A stretch of 64,000 nucleotides of DNA, from NCBI GenBank assembly GCA_021234535.1, contig CM037846.1, positions 16,318,150-16,382,149 on the forward strand, read 5' to 3'. This document shows, piece by piece, positions 14,540 to 27,848 of the stretch (the first letter of the stretch is position 1; the number at the start of each line of letters is the position of its first letter). The translations under genes and the position numbers were made by a program. Under the pieces are notes generated by a model. The model worked only from the letters and a program-made list of their open reading frames with translations, made no database searches and was not told where the DNA came from. The stretch comes from Stichopus chloronotus (Eukaryota; Echinodermata; Holothuroidea; Aspidochirotida; Stichopodidae).

Positions 14540-15570
14540 TCAGTGACAAATTCTTCTCCGGATTGAGCTCTGACCGTTCAGTTATCTGCTCATATATTAA
14601 TTCATTGTTTGATAGAAAACGGGCTCTGGTTTTGGAATTTTAATATTCACTTCTAGATGATCGTATTGATATTGACCGAATTACAGAAAATGCTTCTCGT
14701 GAAATTGAAGGTAGGCTTATACCTTGACACTTCCGTTCGGTTGGATTTTATGGAATACAAAATCCGATGTATGAAACAGCAAAAGAAAGCTAGCAAAAAC
14801 TGCTTTTAGGAAAAGAACCTACTTGAGGAAATAAATTCGCTTGCAAAATTACTGCATCATGAGACATGTGACAATACTTCTGCTGCTTTAAGGGAGACAC
14901 GGAATAAACTAAACCATATCTATGCTTTCAAATAAAAAGGGTATAGTGCGGTCTACAACATGCTGGACCGAGGCAGGGAAAAATACAAGGTACTTTTTGA
15001 ATCTTGAAAAAACACAAATAATAATCAACATATGTCATCCGTTGCATTGGTCTTGACGGTGGTGTTATCGTTACCTCCAGTGAAATTGTCCTTTACAAAC
15101 TGAAAATTTGACACACTTTTGAGAATGTTAATCTACGGTAGCTTACTTTTTTGACGCTCTTGTCGTGGATAATCAGCTATCTGATGATGCTTTGCATTAT
15201 CGTAAGGAGCTATTAAGAATGGGTGAGTGTCACACTGCTTTGAATGGAATTTCACGCATGGAATAAGTCATCGGGTGGTGAGGGTGTATCAGTTCACCTT
15301 TACAGACACTTCTGGCAAAAGACACTTTACAGACAGCTTAATAGGCAATCTGGTTTGATAGAGTGGGCCTTCATCTTTAAATCCTTACAATTAATTTAAT
15401 TTTAAGGAGAGTTTGTCAACCGGATCAGCACATTTTAAAGTAATGGTAAGTCTTACGGTTGTCACAAGAGTCACTCTTCTGAGAATTTCATTCTGAACCG
15501 AGAGATAACGCAAGGCTGTCCTCTCACGTCATTTCCTATCCCGGGAATGGAAGTGTTGGCTCAAATAGTT
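14540..15570 (+). mobile_element. Degenerate LINE (non-LTR retrotransposon) ORF2, endonuclease end to reverse transcriptase
   Basis: Conceptual translation in shifting frames gives recognisable LINE ORF2 landmarks in the right order. The end of the endonuclease domain (SGLSSDRSVI) is near 14,555-14,590. The linker WTEAGKNTRYFLNLEK is at 14,964-15,011, matching the characteristic (E)G(E/K)..T.YF.NLEK segment of L1/Tx1-like elements. The reverse-transcriptase segment REITQGCPLT is near 15,502-15,531, followed by a match to the usual ..MEVLAQ. region. Stops and frameshifts are numerous, so the copy is dead. It probably belongs to the same insertion as the fragment at 17.64-18.09 kb, since spacing and order fit one ORF2. 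Confidence 0.75.
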
Positions 15571-17639
15571 TTAGCCAGATGATACTGTTTCAAATCGTGA
15601 AAACAAATTGTTGCATTATTCTGTTTTTTTTCGCTCGTACTTTGGGACCTTCCTTTAGGAGCAAAACATTTTGTTTCAGAGAGAAACTTTGACAATTAAG
15701 GTTGCTCTTCATTATCCACAATAATAAGTTTTAGCCTGCTGAAATTGCGTATACAGAAACTTATAACGAAATGTTCGCAAGTGATTACTTAATATATAAC
15801 CCTTGACAAAAACAAGAGAGATTTAGTGAATAAATGTCTCTATGACATTAATGAAATTACTTTCTAATTCGTTTGTAGTGTTGCCGTAGTGATGGGAATA
15901 AAGTTAAAGGTTGTGTGACATGCATTTAAAAAAGAGCACCCTTCATTCAGTAGCTGCAAAGTAAAACCCTGAGTGAAAATCAATTGGAATTTTGTTTATA
16001 TCTTTTAACGTTTTTTGAGATATGACTTCTCAAAGTTTGAGAAAATTCAAAACAGATGACGTGGATTGTTGCACAGTGTCAGTATTTCTTTTGTTAAGCC
16101 TTTAAATTTTGTCTCTTAACTATACTGAGTTTCACATTGTTAAGTGATGACATGCTCCCAAAATAAAACCCTTTACTCATACAAAATTCAATATATAAAT
16201 TCTCAAATGTCCTTAATGTAAAGGTTGCGTAAACAAAGGATTAACAAAATACACATCATATCAGTCCACAGAAATAGTATCGTATCAGTCACATCACAAA
16301 TTTGCATATTTAGCCAATGTTTATACATGATACAGCTACGAGACAATAATTTTCCTACAACTTGGTCAATCTTTGACGGATTGTGATGGAACTTGTGGCT
16401 ATTTTTAACATTTTCAATGCTGAATGCACCTAATACTCTAAAATATCATCTTCATGTCATAACACCTTTAATGTTAAGATGATATCCACAGTCGAGAGTT
16501 GACCAGGAGTTAAAATAAACGAATAGGTGTTGCCGGTCAAATAACGCAATATCATTCTTTTAATTTGCTGACGTTTTGGACCAATTACAGTGGTGTTGCT
16601 GCAAATGAAAAGCAAACATTTAAGTTACAGTCATCTGTTCTGACCTTATTTTTCATTTTGACAGTCTCGCCGCAATTACTCGTCCAGACTAAATGTACAG
16701 TGACGTTGGAGATACAATCTCCGTTTATTGATATCGTAATACTTAAAATGTTAGTTTCACTTGAGTACTGCCGAAAGTCTTAGTACGAATCACAGGCTGG
16801 CGGATCCAAGAAGGGGAGCAACATGACCATCCCAAGGTGGACCCAAGCAGTTTTGCTGGATAATTAAATAATAAACTTTATTTTGTAAAAGTAACTTACG
16901 AAATTGTACTATTTCAATTGTTGCATCAACATGAACTTCAGCAACGGACTTTTGAGGGGCGTCGCAAGCGTGGAAAGGTCGACTGTGGAGCCTGTGAAGA
17001 CGATTTCTGGCGATGAAGGGGGTACTCTTTCTCACAAATTTTCTGGTACGCTCATCGCCAACGGATGATGGCGCTCCTCTTGGATAGTACAAAGAGAGAT
17101 AGTACTTGAGAAATCCCAGACATGAGATCTCTTTCTCAAGGTTGATTATATGCAGCTTTCAAATACTTGAGCCTGGAATGCCGTCTCTGGCCATCTGGGT
17201 TCTTGTTGAACCAAACGTTTTCTTGTACGCTCCTCGCCAACCGTCCCCCACTTAGATAGTGCTGACAAAGGTAGTACTTGTGAAATTGCAGACATGTCTT
17301 TTTTCAAAGTTGGTTAAATGCAGTTAAAACGTTTGTTTATTTGGAAGCTTTATGTCACCATTGTCCATTTACCACTTGTCGGGGCTTAAATGCCGGCCAT
17401 TCCTAAGGACTGGAACCATTGCACCATTGCAATATTAGCACATGCGATTAGATAGATTTTTCAATGCCCTAAATCAAAATTTAATAATTTCCAAAATTTT
17501 TTCCTCGAACTTGTTTGAATACGTTTTTGTGCCTCCTTAAACCAAACTGAGTGAAAACTATGGCTATATTGTCAGGATAAATGGCAAGAAATTTTTCTGA
17601 GCCCTTCCTACGCTGTCAGAGAGACTAACTTACACTATA
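15571..17639 (+). other. No clear coding signal; probably decayed or interrupted LINE interior
   Basis: The stretch lies between two LINE ORF2 fragments on the same strand and is about 0.5 kb longer than the expected missing part. It may therefore be eroded LINE plus an insertion. I could not recognise individual motifs. A partly repeated segment (a phrase about 'acgctcntcgccaacgg') occurs near 17,048 and 17,227. Confidence 0.35.
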
Positions 17640-18090
17640 TTTAGTTTACAATTCGTCACCAAAATTTATGCACTAACAAACTTCCACTTTTGATGAAACT
17701 TTGTGACAACAATCTCTGTTCTTTATGTAATACGTCTGATGAAACTATAAAACACCTCTTTTGGGGATACCAAACAAGCTCCTCATTTTGGTTGGCTGTT
17801 GAAAAATATTTTCTTATAAAACAGTTTTCCTTTGTAAAAGAAGAAATTTTTTGCCACCAATATATTTTCCTTGATCTTAAATGCCAATTTTTATATTTAC
17901 CATGACAGTCAACGTAAAACCCGTTCTAAAACTGATGACTTCTTTTTCAAATTAAAATTTTCTATTGGGGTAGGAAAGACCATTTTGAGAAGCATCTGTA
18001 GTAAAACTAATCGTTACGTTTCATATGACAAACTAAAAGGAACCTTCACACAATTTGATATGTTGTTTGAAGATAATAATTAGCATGTCT
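17640..18090 (+). mobile_element. Degenerate LINE ORF2 3' end with zf-RVT-type zinc-binding domain
   Basis: An open segment beginning near 17,640 encodes the C-terminal zinc-binding region typical of L1/Tx1-like ORF2 proteins. It has CSLC with cysteine codons at 17,717 and 17,726, then ETIKHLFW with the histidine codon at 17,753, then an aromatic FW. The cysteine expected just after HLFW is a tyrosine, and the frame is interrupted by a stop near 17,903. The order relative to the reverse-transcriptase fragment upstream supports one decayed element of about 3.5 kb. Confidence 0.7.
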
Positions 18091-18276
18091 CCCGTCCTTT
18101 GTAACCAAGAAAAAATCTTACTTTCTTTCCTTCTTTTGTCTTCTACGCATTTTGTCAAACTTGTTAAAAATAAATGAGACAAAGGAAAAGAGATTATAAT
18201 CAGGATGAAGATGACCTGTGGCTATAGCTAAAAATAATCTATTTTCTGATTTTATTGTTACAGATTCTTTTGAAAG

Positions 18277-20227
18277 ATGGCTGAAACCGGTGAAATGACG
18301 GATCCTCTAAGAGTTATGCTTTGGGGAGTTCCCCGTTCTGCGTCGACGGTTTTCTTGAAATTTATGAGTTTCGTCGACTACACCGAAGTCTGGCATGAGC
18401 CTTACATGTTGAGCTTTGTCAACGAAAACCCCGGAAGAAGGGAAAATGAATTAAATGAAGGATTCTTGTCAATGATGAAACCCTTATACGATATGTTCCC
18501 TGAAGGAAAACGAGGAAACCTACGTCTGATGAAAACGTTCTCGTATGTGGCATTTTTAAGTCAAGAATTAATCATACATGTTGAAGCAAATATTGAAAAT
18601 ATTCTCATGTAGCACATGTCGCATGTTAAACTTAATATTTGATGGTGTGACAACCCGGTGATTCTACTTTACAATTTGTAATACTAAATTCCAGATACAG
18701 TATCATCTAAAGATATATATGTGTTATCATCATCGCTCAAAGAGTGCGCGCAACTGCTACAAAATTTTATCATCAGTGTTGTTGTGGCCTTTATACATGT
18801 GATATTATCTTGCACGGTGCAGGCCGATCTCTCTACGTATACGTTTAGTGAGTTGCAAATAATTGTTTAAAGTCCATAGAAACGAATCCAGAGACAAAAT
18901 TTATTTTGGATTAAGAATTCATTGTCCTAGAGACATATAAACACATCAACAATGAATAAGACAAAATATAAACTCTAATACTCACTTCATGTTGTCTTAC
19001 TTTCTGGGATATTTCTTTTTATCTTGCAGGTATGAATGGGTCAAAAAAAGTCTGGAGAAAGGACCAAAGGATCCCTCAACGAAATTCATATTTGTTAAGG
19101 ACATGGCATTCGCAATTCACAACCGAGTAGAATTCCTTCCTAAAAAGGTACAAAGTTAAGTAATCCCCTAACACGACATACATTAGTATTAATAGTAATG
19201 ATAAAGAAATATAAAATTGCTGAGCGTTTGTCAGTCGAGTAGTTTGTTCAAGCGATAGGTGTTGTGTTTAAAAGCTATATGAATGGCGACATGCATGTTT
19301 TTCTTGGACCACAGGGATCCTGCTGATTCCCTCCATCAATTGGTGATTGGCTGATTGGTGTGTTAGCGTCTTTACAAGTGCAATTGTGTATATTTCTCTC
19401 TTTGTAAATATGTAAATTCTTCCAAGTTTCGAAATGCGGAGGAATCCGTTTACCCAAGAATGAAAATTCGTTCTACAGATATCGCATTGCAGCTTGTTTA
19501 ATTAAACTTTCAGGCCAAGCGTTATCTTAGCAAGGTCTGGAAGAGTTTTGACATTTACGGCATACATATTACATATCTGCTGAATGAAACAACACTAGCT
19601 TGATGTCAGTATCTGAGGGAAAGTATACTTAAAAAGCCTTATGCTGTTTATACTTTGTATGGTGTTAAGTCTCGACCTATCCATGTTCATTCACCCTAAC
19701 TTTCGTTCTTGCATAGGTGCCTACGAAGCACGTGTTTCTAATTCGCCATCCTCATCGATACTTACCTTCGCATCATGCACACATGAAGCGGTTGATGCGG
19801 AAATCTTCCTACGACGAGTCGGAAGAAGTGCTCATGAGGACCGGCGAGGATGAAATTTTGAAGCTATGGAAGCATGTTCGGGAAAACATCGACCCCAACT
19901 CGCCGGTTATAGACGCATGACCAATATCTTCAGGCTCCTGAGAAAGTTCTTCCAAAACTCTTTGCTGAAATTGGCATCCCTTGGAAGGAATCGTACCTTT
20001 CATGGGACGATTCTGACGACATCATCATGACTTGGAACGGCGGTCTGGAACACAACTTTGGTGACAAAATGTTTCAAGGACAAGCATTCACGAGAGCTTT
20101 TGAGAGCGGGAAATTTCATCCCGTCGACAAACCGATTCCTAAGAGAGAAGATTTAGATCCGTACGTCATATCTTTAGTTGATAAGTATATGCCAGGATAT
20201 GAAGAGATGTCAAAACATGTGCTGTAG
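18277..20227 (+). pseudogene. Sulfotransferase-like gene copy 2, single frameshift
   Basis: Second tandem copy of the sulfotransferase-like gene. Coding exons are 18,277-18,542, 19,030-19,147 (118 nt) and 19,717-20,227, with GT-AG introns of 487 and 569 bp. Exon 1 carries WGVPRSASTVF (phosphosulfate-binding-loop-like) and WHEPY. Exon 2 carries FIFVKDMAF. Exon 3 starts with VPTKHVFLIRHPHRY, matching the 3'-phosphate-binding region of the family. Exons 1 and 2 are open. In exon 3 one extra base at 19,915-19,918 (relative to the other copies) creates TGA at 19,918-19,920; downstream the conserved frame continues to TAG at 20,225-20,227. Exon 1 is 9-12 nt longer than in copies 3 and 4. With a single indel this could be a recent pseudogene, a polymorphism or a sequence error. 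The splice acceptor TTACAG lies 14 nt before the ATG, implying a non-coding 5' exon. Confidence 0.8.
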
Positions 20228-23200
20228 GATTCCTGCACCAAAGATTATCATCTCCTCCCCGAAATTAATTTCATGGCTTAAAGGTCTGTCAATATTAAGG
20301 CAGAACTTCTTTACAGTATCTGCTAGCATTATGTTCAGAGTTTATCAAAAGAACCACCACGTAATATCTGAAACTAGTGTTCAGTTTTGGTCCAGTGTTA
20401 ATGCATAGAATACCTTTCGTTCGTAAATTAAGAATGAGTTGTAGAAGAGTATGTGCAGATCCCAAGAATAACATAAATCAAGTCAGGGAAAATTACAGTA
20501 CTAGACTATCCGAAGTAACAATTACTTTATGATGAAGAGAGTAACAGAGTGAAGACATTACTCCGACATACTTAAATTTGTTTCATACTTTAAATTTGTT
20601 TCTGAACTTGAACATCCTTAAGTAAGTGTCAATCAGTCAAACACCGAGAAATTTCGCAGAACCACTCAGTTACTATTCAGCTCAATTAATAGACTTTAAG
20701 GGTCTGGTGTTCTGTTGTGAGTACACAGAAGGGTATATTTAAAGCTTATTTACACGGAAAGACTAATTGACCTTGTATAATTCAGTCTCAACAGTTATAA
20801 ACAATGTCTTTCTATTATCATGAATGAGAGAATATGTTGTTAGTGTCATCGGAGCTTAAAGACGGGAGTACTGTTTGATGAAAACAAAATTACCCTTTGT
20901 CTTTTCGATTCTTTTTTATCTTTCTTTTCCATTTGATACCACCTGGAAAACAATATTGACGCCACGTTTCTCCCAGGAGGAATTTTATCGATGAAATTCT
21001 TATACGGTAGAAAGACGATCGTTTTAGTTTTTTTTTTGGGGGGGGGGGAGGGGTGGAATGGAAGCAGAACCTGGGCCTGTAACAAAAATAATAACAAAAA
21101 AAAAATCCCAAAGCGAAAGCGAAAGCCTCACAAAAGCATTTCCTTCAAAACGTACGACGGTATCGGACAAATTGACTACCCTGCGGCAGTATATTGCTTT
21201 TCACAACCATTAGAAGAATGACATTCCTTTGTTTGCACGTTTGAAAATGCAGGAATAACAGCGCATCCTATCGTTAGATGAAGTGGGTTTTCACCAGCTT
21301 AACACAAATAAGGACGGTCATATGGTTAAACAGAATACGTTAATAGATAGAGTAGCAACTTACGGTTATTTTGAGGCCATTTTGCAAAACCAGTGAACCA
21401 GTACATGAGCTGTGCGTGTGAAGTGCAAGAACATCACTTCACAAACACGGAACCTATTGGGGATGACGGCAAAGTGAGGAGAGGGGGAACTGTTTTACTA
21501 TTATAAGGTATTTCAGATCATATTTTTTGTAGGGAAAGGAATTAACACCATTTCAGCTAAAACCCAGCTTGATAAACAGATTAGGGAATTTGGATCATAG
21601 TTCAGACTTAATTTGCTTTAGAGCATCTGAATGTAAAATGCAGGACTTTAACAGATCCAGATAAATAGGCTGGGATCAACCTGCCGCCCTTTTCGCTCAG
21701 GGTGCTAAACTCAAAACATAATTTTAAATTGTTAACAATTAAGACACTCCTACAGTTTCACCGGCCAGACTGTTTTGGGCTGTTTGTCCAGGCTAAACTG
21801 AAGACTGGGAGGGGAGTCGGCGGTGGTTCCCCCCTTCCATACCTTTCCCATTTCTGCGATTGGGCTCAAAGACGAAGAGAAATTATACCCAGCCCCAGAT
21901 AAAACAAAACCTATAATTTTTGCTGACATTATGTTCCTTATTTTGGCGCGATTATCATATCTGAGTTTACCATCATTTAAGCTTACCCCCTTTCAGCAAG
22001 AAATGCTTGATACGAACCAAATTTAGATATAGACAAAGAATTGATATAATCAACTCATCAAATGAGTTTGATATATTCATTTAAATTAACTATATGAATT
22101 TAATTAATATTTAACTCTATGAATAAATATACGCAAAATGCAACTAAAAATCAGTTTCTTTTATTGCCTTTTGCCAACACCATCAGAGATTGTCCGAGGA
22201 ACATTCCACAACAACAATTCAGACTATACACAACCCTTATTGTCTGTTGAGCAACAGTCGAACTGTTATTACATTCTGCTTGGTTGCCTAGGGTGGGAAT
22301 ACTTTGGTAGGGGACATTAACAAATTAAATGGATAAACACAGCAAGTAAAGTTTGTCGATTACAGTGGCTGTCAAGAAGCTCTGCTACTGGACTTAAAAA
22401 AGAAGTATAAAGTCGTTCATATCATGTAAGTTCCTAAGTAAGTGTAAGTTGCCTCTAAACTTACACTTTTGTCACCTTCGACGCCGTGTAGCCTACATTG
22501 GAAAGTGTCATGAAGCAAAATGATATGATTGACTCAGCCAATCAAACAGGTCTGTAGAGACAATTTCATTTTTATAAATTCGTCAGTGAGTTAAAGCTCT
22601 CGGTAATCGCATCAGAAGTCGAAAGTCCAGGAAAGAAGCAAACCTGAAAATTAAACAGAACTACTAAGAACCATATCAGCAATCGAACTTCGACCAACCA
22701 ATCCATGATTTTCGAAACAACGGCATTACAGAAACAGGTCTGTGGTTAAAGATAAACAGAAGTAGTATTTGCACTCTTGAAAACGGGAATGGCACGCAAG
22801 TCACATTTTTTTACGCCACCCATAAGAAACTCATATTCCCTGCACGGAAGACAAACTAAAAACATAAAATAAAACATCACAATTACAAATACTTCACGTA
22901 AATAGGCCTATACACAGATATTCGTAATACCGTAGATAGGTCGTGACAAATGTATTTGAGCAGTTCAATGATGTATATCCTTACAGAGATTAGCTATTTC
23001 TTATCAATAAAAAAAAAAGAGAGAAAAGGAATCCTAGTAATTAGACCGAGTTCACAAGGGTTCAGTGTGCATTGATTTCACATGCTGGTGCACTCGTTGG
23101 AATTAATTTAAAGAGGCTCATTGAGTTGTTTTGTGAAATTCACTCAATTCTTCTAAACCGGTCAAGTTTCCTCCTAATGACAAACAGTCAAACTAAAAGG

Positions 23201-25060
23201 ATCCCAAAGTTTTACATACGTTGGAACATTAATGAGTGAGTAACCAACAATTAAAGTTGGTTTTTGAAACTTTGTGACCAGACATTTTCACATTAGTACA
23301 TTCACATGCACACAATCAGAGCAAGTAACGGTCAAAAATTCGAAAAAATTGACAGTTTTCACATAACTATTGGAATTGAAACTTGATTAATTATGCTAAT
23401 TGTGAGTATTGTCGTGTGTTTTTATACTTCAAAATCACCGCAATCTTTACTGATATGAACTCAATGAGCCCCTTTAAGGTAAATACTGCTGGTAAAGATT
23501 TTCGATTTTACATTCACTCAGTGCACGGTACATACACACACAATATCATTCTACCTTATGAACGTTTCCGGTACATTTGGTATCACTGCAATGATTCATT
23601 CACAAAGAGTCTCGTACGTCAGTCACATGCGATTCCAAGAAAAAAGTTCAACTGAAAACTGCTGATCCTACTACCAGCTTATTGTCAAATTGTCTCTTTG
23701 TGACTCTCGAACAGTTGATAAACAGCTGACTATACAGAAACTTTAACTGATACCAGTGGTAATGGTATTATCAATACAATCATATTTGTTGTAACACAGT
23801 ACACACTTCACTGTAAGTCACAGGTTAACGCTCGGATTAATTGTACCGGAACACTTCGTGGTGTATAGTAGTTGCACTGTGGTTACTTTGTATTATGTAA
23901 CACAACTTATGTTTGCACGGAGGTCAGTACACAATTAAAGGCGGTCTTAAAACACTGTCTCAAAGTACGGTATGTATACGATTTATCCTATCATTGCTGT
24001 CACGCACGGACACTGCTTAAATTTGTAAATGGCTGAAGTAGGGAGCTGTTATTAAGGCAAAAAAACATGCATACCTCAGTATCGGTAGAATGTTATGTAT
24101 TGAATTCACATCAAATGAAAGCTGGACCGTGAATGTTTTATTCGTTGTAAGGAAAATAACCTCCAGTTGCTTTACTGAAAATAGGATCTGAAGCCGGTCA
24201 ATTTTTTTTTTGGGTAGGTTGATTTTATTGAGGCAAGCTTCGGGAGGCAATCCTTTCGTTCAAGGTTTCTTGATTCAAATTTGGTGGTTTGCGTCACAAT
24301 TGATCTCATTGTGTCGAGTGAATCATTTAGATTGGATGAGACTTCATTGACAATTTTGGTAGAGATTTGACTGAAAAGGAACAATTTTTTTCACCATAGG
24401 TATGTATTTTAATGTTTTGCCAACAAAACGACTTGAGTAAGTAGAACTTCGTACACATGTTGATAGCCGTTCACTTCCGCGTATGGGCGTACACTGAACG
24501 TGCGTCTACGCTAGACTATATGCCCAGGACAATATAGGCTTCACTTCCCTTGACCGGTCGTCAAGTAATCCTAACCTCTTCAGCTTGGTTTCCATAATCT
24601 CATTTAGGGCTATAAGTTAGTAATAGCGTTTTACTACTCGTTCAGAGAAGTCAGTGATAGTGCTGATTTGTCCTGGGACTGTAGTATGCTTAGTGGTATC
24701 AAATGAAATATTGTCACTGCTAAGGTCTTCTACAAGATTAGGTCTGTGTTAACTAGGATGGGGAAGTTACCCGACAACGGCAACGTAATACTGGCTATAG
24801 AACTTCCATTAATTGTGTATTCAGTGTGTATTAATTGTGTATTCAGTTCAACCATAGCCTATGCCTGCCGCACTCAGATCTATGCTCTGTTCTATACTCG
24901 GCTGAACTCTGCATGAGCTTACCCGGAGATCTGAGTTAAAACGACTAGACTATAGGCCTATGGTTACAGTCACAGGAAACTTCAAACACGGGGTGTATAG
25001 GTTTTCCAGTGTGAGCAGACAATCACTGTACTAAACTATTTTCTTTCTCCTGAGATGAGA
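20228..25060. other. No recognisable gene
   Basis: Apart from homopolymer runs (T/G near 21,028-21,051, A near 21,096) and AT-rich stretches, I see no domain, exon or tandem structure here. A minus-strand open segment around 24,020-24,380 looks protein-like in composition, but I do not recognise it and it holds a frame break. Confidence 0.4.
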
Positions 25061-25061
25061 A

Positions 25062-27677
25062 GGGGCTACAGCGCTTGCGTAGGTTAAATCCCGAAAGAAT
25101 GTTGTGACAAATTTCGAAAAATATTCTAAGTCCCAGCTCCGTGAGGGGTGCCCGCTTTCCTCTCAAATATCCCGAAAGGTAAGCAGGGAATAGCAACTTT
25201 TCTTCATAAAGTCTTAAAGAGTGTATATACGAAAGTGTCCTCACCAAATTTCGAGTGTCAAATCCATCAATCAGTGGGGTCCACGGGCCCGAGAGACATA
25301 CTAACTTTGCTAATTTTACCCCCATTGACTTTGCACGTAAAAAATTTTCCAAAAAAATTCTAAGTCCCAGCTCCGTGAGGGGTGCCCGCTTTCCCATCAA
25401 ATATCACAAAATGTAACCATGGAATAACCCCTTTTCTTAATTAAGCCTTAAAGAGTCTGTATACGAGAATGTCCACACAAAACTTCGGGGGTCAAATCCA
25501 TCAATCAGTAGGGTCCACGGGCCCGAGAGACATACTAACTTTGCTAATTTTACCCCCATTGACTTTGCACGTAAAAAATTTTCCAAAAAAATTCTAAGTC
25601 CCAGCTCCGTGAGGGGTGCCCGCTTTCCCATCAAATATCACAAAATGTAACCATGGAATAACCCCTTTTCTTAATTAAGCCTTAAAGAGTCTGTATACGA
25701 GAATGTCCACACAAAACTTCGGGGGTCAAATCCATCAATCAGTAGGGTCCACGGGCCCGAGAGACATACTAACTTTGCTAATTTTACCCCCATTGACTTT
25801 GCACGTAAAAAATTTTCCAAAAAAATTCTAAGTCCCAGCTCCGTGAGGGGTGCCCACTTTCACCTCAAATATCACAAAATGCAACCAGGGAATAACCCCT
25901 TTTCTTAATTAAGCCTTAAAGGGGGTGTATACGAGAATGTCCACACAAAACGTCGGGGGTCAAATCGTTCGATAAGAGGGGCCCACGGGCCCAAAAGACA
26001 TACTAACTTTGCTAATTTTACCCCCATTGACTTTGCACGTAAAAAATTTTCCAAAAAAATTCTAAGTCCCAGCTCCGTGAGGGGTGCCCACTTTCACCTC
26101 AAATATCACAAAATGCAACCAGGGAATAACCCCTTTTCTTAATTAAGCCTTAAAGGGGGTGTATACGAGAATGTCCACACAAAACGTCGGGGGTGAAATC
26201 GTTCGATAAGAGGGGCCCACGGGCCCAAAAGACATACTAACTTTGCTAATTTTACCCCCATTAAATTTGCACGTAAAATTTTTTCCAAAAACATTCTAAG
26301 TCCCAGCTCCGTGAGGGGTGCCCGTTTTCACCTCAAATATCACAAAATGTAACCAGGGAATAACCCCTTCTCTTAATTAAGTCTTAAAGAAGGTGTATAC
26401 GAGAATGTCCACACAAAACGTCGGGGGTCAAATCCAGCAATCAGTAGGGTCCACGGGCCCGAGAGACATACTAACTTTGCTAATTTTACCCCCATTGACT
26501 TTGCACGTAAAAGCTCTTCCAAAAAGATTCTAAGTCCCAGCTCCGTGAGGGGTGCCCACTTTCACCTCAAATATCACAAAATGTAACCATGGAATAACCC
26601 CTTTTCTTAATTAAGCCTTAAAGAGTCTGTATACGAGAATGTCCACACAAAACTTCGGGGGTCAAATCCATCAATCAGTAGGGTCCACGGGCCCGAGAGA
26701 CATACTAACTTTGCTAATTTTACCCCCATTGACTTTGCACGTAAAAGCTCTTCCAAAAAAATTCTAAGTCCCAGCTCCGTGAGGGGTGCCCGCTTTCACC
26801 TCAAATATCACAAAATGTAACCAGGGAATAACCCTTTTTCTTAATTAAGCCTTAAAGGGGGTGTATACGAGAATGTCCACACAAAACGTCGGGGGTCAAA
26901 TCGTTCGATAAGAGGGGCCCACGGGCCCAAAAGACATACTAACTTTGCTAATTTTACCCCCCTTGACTTTGCACGTAAAAGCTCTTCCAAAAAAATTCTA
27001 AGTCCCAGCTCCGTGAGGGGTGCCCGCTTTCACCTCAAATATCACAAAATGTAACCTGGGAATAACCCCTTTTCTTAATTAAGTCTTGAAGAAGGTGTAT
27101 ACGAGAATGTCCACACAAAACGTCGGGGGTCAAATCCATCAATCAGTAGGGTCCACGGGCCCGAGAGACATACTAACTTTGCTAATTTTACCCCCCTTGA
27201 CTTTGCACGTAAAAGCTCTTCCAAAAAATTCTAAGTCCCAGCTCCGTGAGGGGTGCCCGCTTTCACCTCAAATATCACAAAATGTAACCATGGAATAACA
27301 CCTTTTCTTAATTAAGCCTTAAAGGGGGTGTATACGAGAATGTCCACACAAAACGTCGGGGGTCAAATCGTCGATAAGAGGGGCCCACGGGCCCAAAGTC
27401 ATACTAACTTTGCTAATTTACCCCCCTTGACTTTGCTCGTAAAAGATTTTCGAAAGAAATTCTAAGTCCCAGCTCCGTGAGGGGTGCCCGCTTTCACCTC
27501 AAATATCACAAAATGTAACCAGGGAATAACCCCTTTTCTTAATTAAGTCTTGAAGAAGGTGTATACGAGAATGTTCCACACAAAACGTCGGGGGTCAAAT
27601 CCATCAATCAGTAGGGTCCACGGGCCCGAGAGACATACTAACTTTGCTAATTTTACCCCCATTGACTTTGCACGTAA
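25062..27677. repeat. Tandem array of about 11 units, period 234 bp
   Basis: The marker TCCCAGCTCCGTGAGGGG recurs at 25,131, 25,365, 25,599, 25,833, 26,067, 26,301, 26,535, 26,769, 27,003, 27,236 and 27,467. The spacing is 234 bp eight times in a row, then 233 and 231. Each unit also holds a TTAATTAAG core, the segment GGGCCCACGGGCCC or GGTCCACGGGCCC, and CTTTGCACGTAAAA. The unit is a multiple of three (78 codons), but the TTAATTAA core places stops in each unit, so no long protein is encoded. Neighbouring units are very similar, which points to recent amplification or homogenisation. The left flank (25,062-25,130) is shared with the inverted short copy near 35.06 kb. Confidence 0.95.
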
Positions 27678-27689
27678 TATGTCTTTATT

Positions 27690-27816
27690 GATATATATAG
27701 AAAACTAAAATGAAAAATACTGATCATTTATTGATACTCTATAGTCTCATTTTTGTTTCGATGAAATCGTACCTTTTGTAATCATGTGGTGCATATATGT
27801 GTGCATGTGTGTAGGG

Positions 27817-27848
<32 letters not shown>

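Noticed and set aside
25023..25634. Minus-strand frames beginning MMGKRAPLTELGLRIF
   Set aside because: They are translations of the 234-bp repeat; the TTAATTAA core stops the frame in each unit.
25062..27677. Regular repeats suggesting a CRISPR array
   Set aside because: The period is 234 bp with the whole unit conserved, there are no unique spacers and the genome is eukaryotic.
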